A model generated the notes under the pieces. It saw only the letters and a program-made list of their open reading frames with translations, was not told the DNA's origin and did no database searches. The translations under genes and the position numbers were made by a program. Below are positions 27,881 through 35,682 of a stretch of DNA of 64,000 nt, in pieces. Position 1 is the first letter of the stretch; each line of letters starts with the position of its first letter. The stretch is from Pseudomonas sp. BP8 (GTDB taxonomy: Bacteria; Pseudomonadota; Gammaproteobacteria; Pseudomonadales; Pseudomonadaceae): the NCBI RefSeq assembly GCF_017875955.1, contig NZ_JAGINK010000001.1:3502501-3566500 (forward strand), read 5' to 3'.

Positions 27881-29407
27881 TCAGCCCGTCATCCACTGAT
27901 GTGGCAGTAGCTGCTCGATCTCACTAGCCTTCTGCGTCGGCAGCCGCATTAGTACATCCTTGAGATACGCATACGGATCATGCCCATTCATGCGCGCCGA
28001 CTGGATCAGGCTCATGATCGCCGCTGCCCGCTTACCGCTGCGCAGCGATCCAGCAAATAGCCAGTTCGACCTACCAAGCGCCCACGGCCTTATCGTGTTT
28101 TCGCAGGCGTTGTTATCGATGGGCACAGCACCATCATCAAGGTAGCGCGTCAGCGCTACCCAGCGTTTCAAGCTGTAATCCAGAGCTTTGGCCGTGGCTG
28201 AGCCCTCGGGCACAAGTGCGCGTTGAGCGATCATCCACTCATGCAACTTTTCAGCGACGGGCACCGCCATTTCTCGGCGTAATCGACAGCGATCTTCATC
28301 GCTCATGTCCTTGGCCTGCCGTTCGACCTCATACAAGCCGCCGATGGAGTGCACCGCCTGTTCGGCCAACTGGCTTTTGTTCGCCACATGCAGGTCGAAA
28401 AACTTGCGCCGGGCATGGGCCATGCAGCCGATTTCGGTGATGCCCTGCTCGAAGCCAGCCTTGTAGCCTGCGAAGTCATCGCACACCAGCTTACCGTTCC
28501 AAGTGCCTAGGAAGTTGCGCGCATTTTCGCCTGCACGGCTGGGGCTGAAGTCGTAGACCACCGCTTTCAGTACCGAGAACGGTGTCGTGCAGTAGGCCCA
28601 GACATACGCTCGGTGCGTTTTCTTTTCGCCCGGGGCCAGCATCTGCACCGGTGTTTCATCGGCATGGAGGACTCGCTGGGCCAACACGGCTTCGCGCAGT
28701 GCATCTACCAGCGGTTGCAGTTGTACACCGGTTTGGCCGACCCACTGAGCCAGCGTCGAGCGCGGGATCGCCAGGCCGGCACGGCCGAAGATCTTTTCCT
28801 GCCGGTACAACGGAAGGTGGTCGGCGAACTTGGCCACCATCACGTGGGCCAACAAGCCGGCAGTGGGGATGCCCTTGTCGATCACCTGTGCCGGTACCGG
28901 CGCTTGAGTCAGTGTTTCGCATTGGCGGCAGGCCCACTTGCCACGTACATGTTGCTCAACCGTGAACACGCCGGGGGTGTAGTCCAGCTTCTCGCTGACG
29001 TCTTCGCCGATGCGTTGAAGTTGGCAGCCGCAGGAGCATTGAGTGTTCTCTGGCTCATGATGAATGACGGTACGAGGGAACTGCGGCGGCAGCGGCGCAC
29101 GTTTAGGCTGTTGGCGTGGTTCGTCCGGTGCAGGGGCGGGACGAAGTGCTTTCAACTCGGCATCAATGGCTTCGAGATCGGTGCTGAGCAAGTCATCCAG
29201 CAAGCTGCCTTGCGCCGGGCTGATTTGCTCACTGCGCTTGGCAAACTTGTGGCGTTTGAGGACGGCAAATTCGTGAGAGAGCTGCTCGATGACGGTCTTG
29301 TCGCGACGGCTCTCTCGGCCCATGGTGTCGACCTTCGACAGCAACTGCGCAGCGAGTGCACGCAGTTGATCGGGCGTCATTTGGTCGAGATTGGGCGAGG
29401 AAGTCAT
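27881..29407 (-). CDS. tnpC: IS66 transposase TnpC
   Basis: A 508-residue IS66-family DDE transposase. An N-terminal coiled coil with LKRHKFAKRSEQ comes first, then a cysteine zinc-finger region (QCSCGCQ, WACRQCE). The catalytic domain shows LHADETPV (first Asp), LVCDDFAGYKAGF (second Asp) and the C-terminal DNNACENTIRPWALGR (Glu). The end PYAYLKDVLMRLP is typical. It is the last of three genes and is full length. ATG 29407 follows the tnpB stop by about 70 bases. Confidence 0.95.
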   Translation of the reverse strand: MTSSPNLDQMTPDQLRALAAQLLSKVDTMGRESRRDKTVIEQLSHEFAVLKRHKFAKRSEQISPAQGSLLDDLLSTDLEAIDAELKALRPAPAPDEPRQQPKRAPLPPQFPRTVIHHEPENTQCSCGCQLQRIGEDVSEKLDYTPGVFTVEQHVRGKWACRQCETLTQAPVPAQVIDKGIPTAGLLAHVMVAKFADHLPLYRQEKIFGRAGLAIPRSTLAQWVGQTGVQLQPLVDALREAVLAQRVLHADETPVQMLAPGEKKTHRAYVWAYCTTPFSVLKAVVYDFSPSRAGENARNFLGTWNGKLVCDDFAGYKAGFEQGITEIGCMAHARRKFFDLHVANKSQLAEQAVHSIGGLYEVERQAKDMSDEDRCRLRREMAVPVAEKLHEWMIAQRALVPEGSATAKALDYSLKRWVALTRYLDDGAVPIDNNACENTIRPWALGRSNWLFAGSLRSGKRAAAIMSLIQSARMNGHDPYAYLKDVLMRLPTQKASEIEQLLPHQWMTG

Positions 29408-29479
29408 GCCTTGGATTTTACCAAAGCAGCACACCTGCCACAGCTAAAAGAGCCGATTCAGAGCAACGTAATTACACCG

Positions 29480-29791
29480 TTAGCACCCACCCGCTGCCAG
29501 GAGGCCCAGCACCAGCGCTTGAAGTTGTTCGGCGTCGAGTTCAACTTCGTGGCCTCGATGAGTGCCAGGCCAGTGGAATTTGCCTTGGTTCAGGCGGCGC
29601 GCGGCCAGCCAGATGCCAACGCCATCATGTACGAGCACCTTCATGCGGTTAGCGCGGCGATTGGCGAACAGATAAGCGCAGTGCGGCTTCGCCGCACCGA
29701 ACACCGCGACCACACGGGCTAATGCTGTGTCCGTACCGGCGCGCATGTCCATGGGCTCAGTGGCGAGCCAGATGGCGTCGATGCGGATCAT
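29480..29791 (-). CDS. tnpB: IS66 accessory protein TnpB
   Basis: A 103-residue IS66 Orf2/TnpB protein, recognised by IWLATEPMDMRAGTD, CAYLFANRRANRMKVLVHDG and GIWLAARRLNQGKFHWP. It is required for transposition of IS66 elements, though its exact role is unclear. ATG 29791 overlaps the tnpA stop by four bases, so translation is coupled. Confidence 0.95.
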   Translation of the reverse strand: MIRIDAIWLATEPMDMRAGTDTALARVVAVFGAAKPHCAYLFANRRANRMKVLVHDGVGIWLAARRLNQGKFHWPGTHRGHEVELDAEQLQALVLGLLAAGGC

Positions 29792-30120
29792 TGGGAGAGG
29801 CTGCGGATGAAGCGTGCGCAGCCGTCCGGATCGAAGATCGGCCAGCTCACAGTGACTGTTCGCTGCCCCGAAGAAATCTCGATGCGGGCTACATCCTGAT
29901 CCTGCCGAGCAGGCGTCGCCGCAGCGGTCTCAAGCTTAAACGGTACAAATGCAGGCAAGCCAGAAGCCTGCCGGTCACGATAGATAGGTATCCACTTGCG
30001 AACCAGATTAGCGTTGATGCCGTGCCGCAGCGCCACGCTGGCAATGGATACATCGGGGCTCAGGCATTCCTGGACAACTTGGGCCTTGAAGGGTTTGGGA
30101 TAAGAGGTGCGCTGACGCAT
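29788..30120 (-). CDS. tnpA: IS66 accessory protein TnpA (HTH)
   Basis: A 110-residue IS66 Orf1 with an N-terminal helix-turn-helix resembling the IS3/IS911 OrfA type (KPFKAQVVQECLSPDVSIASVALRHGINANLVRKWIP). ATG 30120 is chosen: AAGGA is five bases upstream. A longer in-frame start at 30153 would lie inside the large palindrome. It is the first gene of the coupled tnpABC operon. Confidence 0.92.
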   Translation of the reverse strand: MRQRTSYPKPFKAQVVQECLSPDVSIASVALRHGINANLVRKWIPIYRDRQASGLPAFVPFKLETAAATPARQDQDVARIEISSGQRTVTVSWPIFDPDGCARFIRSLSQ

Positions 30121-30132
30121 GGTGTTCCTTGA

Positions 30133-30184
30133 ATTAAGGGCGATGGTGTCCACGTATTTTTAGGTGGACACCATCGCCCTTAAT
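30133..30184. repeat. perfect 21-base inverted repeat upstream of tnpA
   Basis: Left arm 30133-30153 (starting ATTAAGGGCGATGGTG) and right arm 30164-30184 are exact reverse complements, with a ten-base AT-rich loop. It lies between the right IS66 end and tnpA. On the tnpA strand it would form a strong hairpin whose 3' arm ends directly before the AAGGA ribosome-binding site, so it may block outside read-through or control tnpA translation. Confidence 0.95.
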
Positions 30185-30220
30185 CTGGGGATTCTGAAGG
30201 TGTGTTCGGCAGACGCTTAC

Positions 30221-30228
30221 TCATTGAT
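30221..30228. repeat. IS66 target-site duplication, right copy
   Basis: TCATTGAT, identical to 27842-27849. Confidence 0.95.
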
Positions 30229-30274
30229 GCCCACCTCTGACGTTATATAGCAGGCTGAGAGACAGGGGGAGACT

Positions 30275-30339
30275 AGGAATTGCGGGCAAAAGACAGCCCG
30301 CTGCTAGGCTGGCAAGGGAGCTTCTATCATACGTAGGGG
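30275..30339. repeat. dispersed ~60-base repeat, copy A
   Basis: AGGAATTGCGGGCAAAAGAC... through TCTATCATACGTAGGGG closely matches 32727-32787. Both contain the hairpin GCGGGC / GCCCGC. Both lie downstream of minus-strand or convergent genes, so they may act as terminators or REP-like elements. Confidence 0.8.
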
Positions 30340-30342
30340 TAG

Positions 30343-30627
30343 TTAACGTTCCGGCACTGCATGTGACAAGGACGTGAATAGTATCGGGCGAGGGCTATCG
30401 CATACCGCTGCGTGAACCCAGGCTGTGTAAGCCGAAACCAGGCATTGTGGGATGCTCGGCAAGGCCTGCTCAATTTCGGCCAACCTTGACGGATTGCCTA
30501 CCAAGTCGGTGACCCAGGTTACAAATCTCAATCGGGATGCGGGGCACGGTGCTACCTGCTGCTCGAGCTCGTCCGCGATACGCGACACTCGCCCGATGCT
30601 GATGTCGAGTTGGGTTATCTGATCCAT
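30343..30627 (-). CDS. small hypothetical protein
   Basis: A 94-residue protein (MDQITQLDISIGRVSRIADE...) whose N-terminus recurs in the 43-residue product at 25479-25610. AAGGAG seven bases before ATG 30627 decides the start; the frame is open farther to 30681. It has an N-terminal helix and a C-terminal part rich in Ala/Ser (CLVSAYTAWVHAAVC). The family is not recognised. Copy A of the dispersed repeat lies just downstream. Confidence 0.6.
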   Translation of the reverse strand: MDQITQLDISIGRVSRIADELEQQVAPCPASRLRFVTWVTDLVGNPSRLAEIEQALPSIPQCLVSAYTAWVHAAVCDSPRPILFTSLSHAVPER

Positions 30628-30868
30628 GCTTCCGCTCCTTGGGTGATAGCCCAAACATAACACGTCGAAATCGAGCGCCATCGAAGCGTGTCAAATCTCC
30701 GCGCTACATTCCCCATTGCGGCGTGGCGTCGCCTCATCTCGAACACTCTCTCCATCTGGGCGACGCATCGCCACTCCCAGCGAAAACGTACCTCGTTCCA
30801 GTGACTGATCTGTTCTCATCGCAGGCGCATTTCGTCCACACTACCTATGCAGCCGGGCTTTTTCAGAA

Positions 30869-30888
30869 TACTGTATGCACATACAGTA
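30869..30888 (+). promoter_or_regulatory. LexA (SOS) box
   Basis: A perfect 20-base palindrome with core CTGTATGCACATACAG, i.e. CTG-N10-CAG as bound by Pseudomonas LexA. It sits 15 bases before ATG 30904 and directly before the AAAAGGAG ribosome-binding site, so it should repress that gene until DNA damage. Confidence 0.88.
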
Positions 30889-30903
30889 AAAGGAGATGCC
30901 GCC

Positions 30904-31135
30904 ATGACAGGCACCAATCTGCCGGTAATGTCGCTCCTAGAGTGGCGGCAGCTGCTTAACGACACCCAAGCACTGCTCCTCGCGCCGAAGAAACATCATA
31001 GGGAACTTTTACATCACGCATATGCACTACGTGATACGCATGCGGTAGATTCAGGAATCTTTGGCCGATATGTTGGAGCTCGCGGACGAAGCATTGATGT
31101 ATGCCCACTCTGTCCAAGCTGACCACCAGTGGTAG
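30904..31135 (+). pseudogene. SOS-controlled small gene with a frameshift
   Basis: ATG 30904, with AGGAG eight bases upstream, starts MTGTNLPVMSLLEWRQLLND. The frame then continues as HHRELLHHAYALRDTHAVDS and ends at 31122 with an unlikely tail. From about 31047 the next frame reads IQESLADMLELADEALMYAHSVQADHQW to TAG 31133-31135, which looks like the true helical C-terminus. One base change in length near 31046 would join them. The product family is unknown to me; the LexA box makes it a DNA-damage gene, probably now inactive. Confidence 0.65.
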
Positions 31136-31198
31136 GCTGAACACACGCCTTGGTGGCATGGCGTAGTGTCGGGATAGCCGTGGCGAAAGGGAGAAATC

Positions 31199-31408
31199 GT
31201 GAACAGAGATCTGAGTAAGGTGCTCATGCCCGACCACCCCATGTACACCGAGGCTGTGGAAGCACTCAAGCTGTACCACCAAGCCCAGGCTGAAGGGGTT
31301 ATTGGAGCAGAGCTGGAACGCCTGCGGTTGATGGCTGAACATCATTTCCAGGCTGTCACCGACTATCAGCTACACGCCCTTGGTGGGCCCGCAGTGAAAC
31401 GCCATTAA
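31199..31408 (+). CDS. small hypothetical protein
   Basis: A 69-residue helical protein (MNRDLSKVLMPDHPMYTEAVEALKLYHQAQ...) starting at GTG 31199 with GGGAG five bases upstream. It follows the SOS-box gene on the same strand after 63 bases, so it may share its LexA control. The family is not recognised; the Glu/Leu/Ala-rich helices suggest a small helical bundle. Confidence 0.55.
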   Translation: MNRDLSKVLMPDHPMYTEAVEALKLYHQAQAEGVIGAELERLRLMAEHHFQAVTDYQLHALGGPAVKRH

Positions 31409-31846
31409 CAGATGGCCTACATCCGGCCGATCCCCTGCATGCCAGGAGTGGGAAGTTGCCCTGCACGTGACCAGTGATTTTCATCGATGCTGTTCAACCG
31501 TTTGCATTCGACGTAACCAGCCACTTGCGTTCGATTTGACCAGCCGTCCACATGGCTAGAGGCGAAAGCGTAATTCACGATTGACCATTAACGCCCCATT
31601 GCGGACGCTCAAGAGTCGCTGCCTCTGCTATAGGCCTTATTTTGCATGACGAGCCAACCCTTGCTGCATCAGCAGCCACTTGCTTCTCCTACCGCAGGCG
31701 GAGCGCGCAGCCCATGGGTGGGCAGAGGCGTGAGGATGGAAGACCGGTAGGGCCGTACCCTGGCAGCGCCAGGGTACGGTACACGACAGCCGCTCCCCCG
31801 GAGGAGGCACGCCCAGGCCCCCTCCACAGGAAGCTGTTGCAGGCGG
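31409..31846. other. 438-base stretch; short repeats resembling an IS21-type end
   Basis: At about 31499-31552 two near-copies follow each other: GCATTCGACGTAACCAGCCA and GCGTTCGATTTGACCAGCCG. Such tandem TTCGA...ACCAGCC units resemble terminal repeats of IS21-family elements, from memory, but no IstA/IstB gene is present, so this would be a leftover end. No gene seen; a plus frame at 31642-31872 lacks a ribosome-binding site. Confidence 0.35.
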
Positions 31847-32641
31847 CTATTGGCTGGATCGGCTATTTATAGTGGCTGGTGTAGCTGTTGAAGGGCGATG
31901 TACATGGGCGCCAGTTGGATCGCTGATTTGGATGACGTTACCGTGCTGCCAGCCATCCGCATGGGGATCAGCCTCAGGAATACGAATGTCAGCCCGCTCA
32001 GCTCTGGTTTTCGCAGCATCCATACCAAGGCGCCGATTGCGCTGTTCGACCATCGCCGGGTCAGCCTGCCCATCTGCGGTAAAGCCCATCATCAACTGCG
32101 GCACACCCACAGGCAGCGCTTTGTCCTGATCGGTGTGCCAGGTGTGCCATGTCTTTCCATATGTATGCGCAAGTCGCTTCATCAGAGCATGTTCAGCTGG
32201 TGCAGGAATACCTGGGGCGATTAGTTGCCCAGAAGAGACCTCGTAGCCATGGCTGTGCCACATGGCCTGCTCTTTGGCTGGTAACCCGGCAAAAAGCTTC
32301 TCGTCGATGATGTACTCGACGCCCATGATCTTCGCATCCTTTGTGTTGCCGTCGAAGATGACGCACTGGATGACATCCTCATTCATGATGGAGCAGAAGT
32401 GATGCGCCTCCATCTGAACACCGGGATGCCCATTATAGAAATGAAAGCCATCTAGGTAGGCATTGATGGCCTCAATGGGCGGCTTGGACTGTAGCGCCGC
32501 TGCACCGGCTTCAAGCAGCTGGGTTGTGGCTGATACAGGTCTGCCGGGTGTCTCTACAGGCGACTTTGTTTCGTGAGCGGAACAAGCCCACAGTAGGGTG
32601 CAGGCGAGGGGAAGGGACATCGATTGGATCAACTGTCGCAT
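31847..32641 (-). CDS. DUF1264 / oil-body-associated-protein-like lipoprotein
   Basis: A 264-residue protein of the OBAP/DUF1264 family. An N-terminal lipoprotein signal (LPLACTLLWAC, Cys near residue 19) places it in the envelope. The family blocks follow: DGFHFYNGHPGVQMEAHHFCS, EDVIQCVIFDG, MGVEYIIDEKLF, MWHSHGYEVSSGQL, YGKTWHTWH and GVPQLMMGFT. The biochemical function of the family in bacteria is unknown. Here it lies alone between repeat copy B and an eroded stretch. Confidence 0.85.
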   Translation of the reverse strand: MRQLIQSMSLPLACTLLWACSAHETKSPVETPGRPVSATTQLLEAGAAALQSKPPIEAINAYLDGFHFYNGHPGVQMEAHHFCSIMNEDVIQCVIFDGNTKDAKIMGVEYIIDEKLFAGLPAKEQAMWHSHGYEVSSGQLIAPGIPAPAEHALMKRLAHTYGKTWHTWHTDQDKALPVGVPQLMMGFTADGQADPAMVEQRNRRLGMDAAKTRAERADIRIPEADPHADGWQHGNVIQISDPTGAHVHRPSTATPATINSRSSQ

Positions 32642-32726
32642 GAGCGTACCTCTAGGTATTGTTCCTAGAAGACAACCTAGGTCTTAGAAGCGGACACCCC
32701 ACAGGACGAATGGCCGGGTTTCGAAG

Positions 32727-32787
32727 AGGAATTGCGGGCAAAAGAAAGCCCGCTGCTAGGCGGGCAAGGTCTATCACACGTAGGGAT
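32727..32787. repeat. dispersed ~60-base repeat, copy B
   Basis: Matches copy A at 30275-30339 with few differences (AAAGAAAGCCCGC here against AAAGACAGCCCGC there, and a four- or five-base gap before TCTATCA). Contains the same GCGGGC / GCCCGC hairpin. It lies between the OBAP-type gene and the HxlR gene. Confidence 0.8.
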
Positions 32788-32933
32788 GGCTTCAGGTTCT
32801 CTCAAGCACCGTGAAAATTGAGTGAAAGAAAAGTGCTCACGATGTGATGGCTGTAAGCGTCCGGCGATCCCATCTCGAGAGTCGAGGGGCGCCGGACGCT
32901 TAGGCGTGTGAGTGCTTCGAAGCACGGTTGCGC

Positions 32934-33287
32934 TCAGGCTTGGTCGCGCCTCATTTCCGCCCATTCTATCAATGCCTGTATTGAGGGCCCGAGTGCGTGG
33001 CCGATATCCGTGAGCTGGTACTCCACTTTAGGAGGCACCTGCGGGTACACCGTCCGCAACACGATGCCGTCCCTTTCTAGCTGCTTGAGCTGTTGAATCA
33101 GCATCTTCTGATTGATCCCTTCGATTAGCTTCTCTATATCCGAGAACCGAAGTGCCCCCTTCGCCGCGAAAAGCTGGCACAGGATGATGATCTTCCACTT
33201 CCCCTCCAACACGCGAAGGGTCTCGGTAGTTGCCTCAGCCCAATTCCGGCGGTTTTGCGGATCACTGCAATTCCAGTCTCGTTCCAT
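32934..33287 (-). CDS. HxlR-family transcriptional regulator
   Basis: A 117-residue MarR/HxlR-type winged-helix protein. LRVLEGKWKIIILCQL (recognition region start), RFSDIEKLIEGINQKMLIQQLKQLERDGIV and VEYQLTDIGHAL are the standard HxlR blocks. HxlR proteins often respond to aldehydes or quinones. It is divergent from the NAD(P)-binding oxidoreductase gene with a palindromic site between them, so it most likely represses that gene and itself. Confidence 0.9.
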   Translation of the reverse strand: MERDWNCSDPQNRRNWAEATTETLRVLEGKWKIIILCQLFAAKGALRFSDIEKLIEGINQKMLIQQLKQLERDGIVLRTVYPQVPPKVEYQLTDIGHALGPSIQALIEWAEMRRDQA

Positions 33288-33299
33288 TTCTTTCTCAAT

Positions 33300-33333
33300 G
33301 GTGAGTTACCCACCTTTTGGTAGGTACTTACCA
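33300..33333. promoter_or_regulatory. probable HxlR operator
   Basis: Imperfect inverted repeat GGTGAGTTACCCACC - TTTT - GGTAGGTACTTACC in the 102-base divergent intergenic region, typical in size and place for an HxlR dimer site. Confidence 0.65.
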
Positions 33334-33389
33334 TTATTACATCAGGGCTTTAGAATCGGTTCAAGACACAAGATTATGAGGCTTTGGGT

Positions 33390-34136
33390 ATGAAAATTGG
33401 CATCATTGGGACTGGTAACATCGGCGCCACCATCGCTCGTAAGCTTAAAGCTGCCGGTCATGATATCCGCGTCGCGAATTCGAAAGGCGTCAACGGCGTG
33501 CGCGCATTTGCCGAAGAGATAGGCGCCGAACCTGTTGATGTTAGGGGCGCGGTTAACGGCGTCGATTTGGTCGTGCTGTCCATACCGCTGCCTGCTTTGA
33601 GTGCCCTTCCTTCTGATCTGTTCAGCTCCGTACCTGACGGCGTCCCAGTGGTGGACACCAGCAATTACTATCCTGTGTTGCGTGACCCCCGCATTGCAGA
33701 ACTTGATGACGGAATGACTGAAAGCGTCTGGGTTGCCAAACAGATTGGACGGCCTGTGATCAAGGGCTTCAACAACGTGCTGGCTTATACATTGGCAGAG
33801 CTAGGCCTTCCGAAGGGTAGTCCAGGACGCTTGGCAGCAGCTGTGGCAGGTGACGATCCCAAAGCGAAAGAAACAGTAATGTCTCTGGTGAGTGAAGCTG
33901 GCTTCGACCCGGTCGATGGAGGTTCACTTGAGGAGTCCTGGAGGCAACAACCATCCACGCCAAGTTACTGCTGCGACTATGACGCGGCGACTATGCGGAA
34001 AGCGCTTTCGATGGCTGTTAAAGGGCAGGCAGCAGCGAAGCGAGATGAGTTGCCCAAGCACTTTGCAAAGCTCGGGGCCAACGCCAGTCATGGCGAGGTT
34101 GTAGCCATGAACCGCTCGTTCAACCCTCTGGATTGA
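33390..34136 (+). CDS. NADP oxidoreductase, coenzyme F420-dependent-like (NAD(P)-binding) protein
   Basis: A 248-residue protein with an N-terminal dinucleotide-binding motif GIIGTGNIGATIARKL (residues 3-18) and the downstream blocks DLVVLSIPL and VVDTSNYYPV. This is the F420H2:NADP oxidoreductase fold, widely used in Pseudomonas for NADPH-dependent reductases of unknown substrate. ATG 33390 is the first good start; the frame extends six bases to a TTG. The divergent HxlR gene and shared operator suggest induction by a reactive aldehyde or quinone. Confidence 0.82.
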   Translation: MKIGIIGTGNIGATIARKLKAAGHDIRVANSKGVNGVRAFAEEIGAEPVDVRGAVNGVDLVVLSIPLPALSALPSDLFSSVPDGVPVVDTSNYYPVLRDPRIAELDDGMTESVWVAKQIGRPVIKGFNNVLAYTLAELGLPKGSPGRLAAAVAGDDPKAKETVMSLVSEAGFDPVDGGSLEESWRQQPSTPSYCCDYDAATMRKALSMAVKGQAAAKRDELPKHFAKLGANASHGEVVAMNRSFNPLD

Positions 34137-34141
34137 TGCCT

Positions 34142-34312
34142 TCAGGCAACGAGAGCGATCTCAGGCAACACGGGCTCCTGGAATGAAGGATGAGTCCAGT
34201 TATGGGGCAAAAGTAGATCAATCCCGTTCACCCGGTGCGTTGGCAGGCGAGTAAGTACGTCCTTCAGGTAAGCATACGGATCATGCCCGTTGAGCCGGGC
34301 CGACTGTATGCA
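34142..34312 (-). pseudogene. C-terminal remnant of an IS66 transposase
   Basis: The minus strand reads IQSARLNGHDPYAYLKDVLTRLPTHR, the same C-terminal block as in the intact TnpC at 27881-29407 but clearly diverged, ending at TGA 34144-34142. Upstream coding sequence stops abruptly near 34312, where the nuclease-like gene begins. It is a leftover of a different, older IS66 copy that truncated its neighbour. Confidence 0.85.
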
Positions 34313-34791
34313 TCGACGGCGTTGGGAAGATGTTTGAACGCTTGCCGTCGACTTACTCTGAGAAAGATGAGGAGGGGCTGCGAGACCATATGCTCGTGAG
34401 TTTGGAGGCTGCGGTTAATGGCGTCGTTACTGGCGAAACCTTCAATAAGCGCGGCAAAACTGACATTCTTGTAAGGAATGAAGGAAATACTTGTTTCGTT
34501 GGGGAGTGTAAATTCTGGACAGGCCCGTCCGGTTTTGAAAGTGCGATCAATTAACTTCTTTCGTATTTGTCGTGGAGAGACACCAGCACAGCTTTGATAA
34601 TCTTTGTCAGGAACAAAGATTTCACCGCTGTCATCCAAAAGGCCGATGAGGCCATGCAGGCACATAAATGTTTCAATTCAAAACTGAATCAGCCCACTGA
34701 AACGTGGATAGATTACGAGTTTATTCATCCTGATGATCCTTTGCGTAAAATCAAAATGGCGTTAATGCTCTATCATCTTGTTGATATCTAA
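34313..34791 (+). pseudogene. PD-(D/E)XK nuclease-like gene, 5'-truncated and with an in-frame stop
   Basis: One plus-strand frame runs from the IS66 remnant to TAA 34791: MFERLPSTYSEKDEEGLRDH, then FNKRGKTDILVRNE and CFVGECKFWTG. Those last two blocks give the D...ExK pattern of restriction-endonuclease-like folds. After SAIN a TAA (34552-34554) interrupts the frame, and LLSYLSWRDTSTALIIFV continues without any shift. The TAA is one transition from CAA (Gln). The 5' end is lost to the IS66 remnant. A defence-related nuclease is plausible but not shown. Confidence 0.65.
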
Positions 34792-35118
34792 TGGGGCAGT
34801 TTAATTAGCTGCTTAGAGTGAATCAACGGCAGCTTCGAGCAATAATAAATTTTGCATGGATATCACCTTGTTCGCGGTGATTAGACAAATGATAGGTGCG
34901 GAAGTTTAATCGGTACTTGCCAAAATAGATGACTGTGATTTTGATGGTGTGGATCGCCCCTGGTTTCGTAGACACCTCCAAGCCTCATAGTGAGGCCCAA
35001 GTAGAAGGTGCCAGGAGTCGTCAGCGTTACCCCGAAGAATTCAAGACCTATGGGCTTCCAACTTGATGGCCAGCTGAGCTTTTGGGAATCTCGATTCGAC
35101 TCCTCGTCATTCAAGTAC
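34792..35118. other. 327-base stretch without a gene
   Basis: AT-richer than its surroundings. I see no frame with a start and product, and no clear hairpin or repeat. It separates the broken nuclease gene from the minus-strand gene at 35119-35628. Confidence 0.4.
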
Positions 35119-35628
35119 CTAGGCGGCCCCTGCCCAGTCCAGCAGCTCCTCCAGCCCAGCCTTTTTCACTTCCTGCTCCATGTCATAGCTTTCAAAGATC
35201 TCTCCACCCATCAACGTAACCAGGTGCTCACAAAGCCGGTAATGGTGGTGCTTCTGGTCGAGGCTCTGCCATTCGCTCATGAAGTCGCGGGGCAAGGGAG
35301 AGCTCGTCGAAACCGACTGCGGAATGAAGAACGGGCAGAACATCTCGCTGGTCACATCGAACCCATCGTCGCTCGCGGTCTTGGCGAAGTCTATGCACAT
35401 TAGGCTGGGCCGATGAAGAAGCTGAACTGGGGCTTTCAGCACGTCGCTTTCGATAAGCTTCTGAGTGCCCCAGTTGTCAAAGCTGCTGGCGAACTCGCCG
35501 GGCACCACATACACATCAGGCAAAAACCGAGCGAGGAAACCTTTCGGATCCGGTTTCAACGGTTCCTTGCCTTCTGCTTCGAAAAAGGAGTCTTGGGCGA
35601 TGCTGTTGCAGACATCGACGATCACCAC
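35119..35628 (-). CDS. hypothetical protein
   Basis: A 169-residue soluble protein of unknown family (MVIVDVCNSIAQDSFFEAEGKE...LLDWAGAA). Composition and the DxxFLARFLPDVYVVPGEF stretch look like a real globular protein. The C-terminal helix is acidic. It is divergent from the 35683-36033 gene with a 54-base gap. It lies in an eroded accessory patch with other unrecognised genes. No catalytic motif is visible. Confidence 0.5.
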   Translation of the reverse strand: MVIVDVCNSIAQDSFFEAEGKEPLKPDPKGFLARFLPDVYVVPGEFASSFDNWGTQKLIESDVLKAPVQLLHRPSLMCIDFAKTASDDGFDVTSEMFCPFFIPQSVSTSSPLPRDFMSEWQSLDQKHHHYRLCEHLVTLMGGEIFESYDMEQEVKKAGLEELLDWAGAA

Positions 35629-35682
35629 CTCACCCTCCGCTGGCTCATAGAACTATCCATCCATTTCGCCAGGTGCACTGAG

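Larger units (their letters stand above)
27850..30220 (-). mobile_element. complete IS66-family insertion sequence
   Basis: A 2371-base element. Its ends match as inverted repeats: GTAAGCGTACGG at 27850 and, on the other strand, GTAAGCGTCTGC ending at 30220. The eight bases on each side are identical (TCATTGAT at 27842-27849 and 30221-30228), the target-site duplication length expected for IS66. It carries tnpA, tnpB and tnpC on the minus strand in the usual order, all open, so it looks potentially active. The perfect duplication points to a fairly recent insertion. Confidence 0.95.

Noticed and set aside
28613..29722. 369-codon plus-strand frame across the IS66 element
   Set aside because: Antisense to tnpC and tnpB, which are intact and recognisable.
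31642..31872. 76-codon plus-strand frame before the OBAP-type gene
   Set aside because: No ribosome-binding site; its Arg/Pro-rich end overlaps the well-supported opposite gene.
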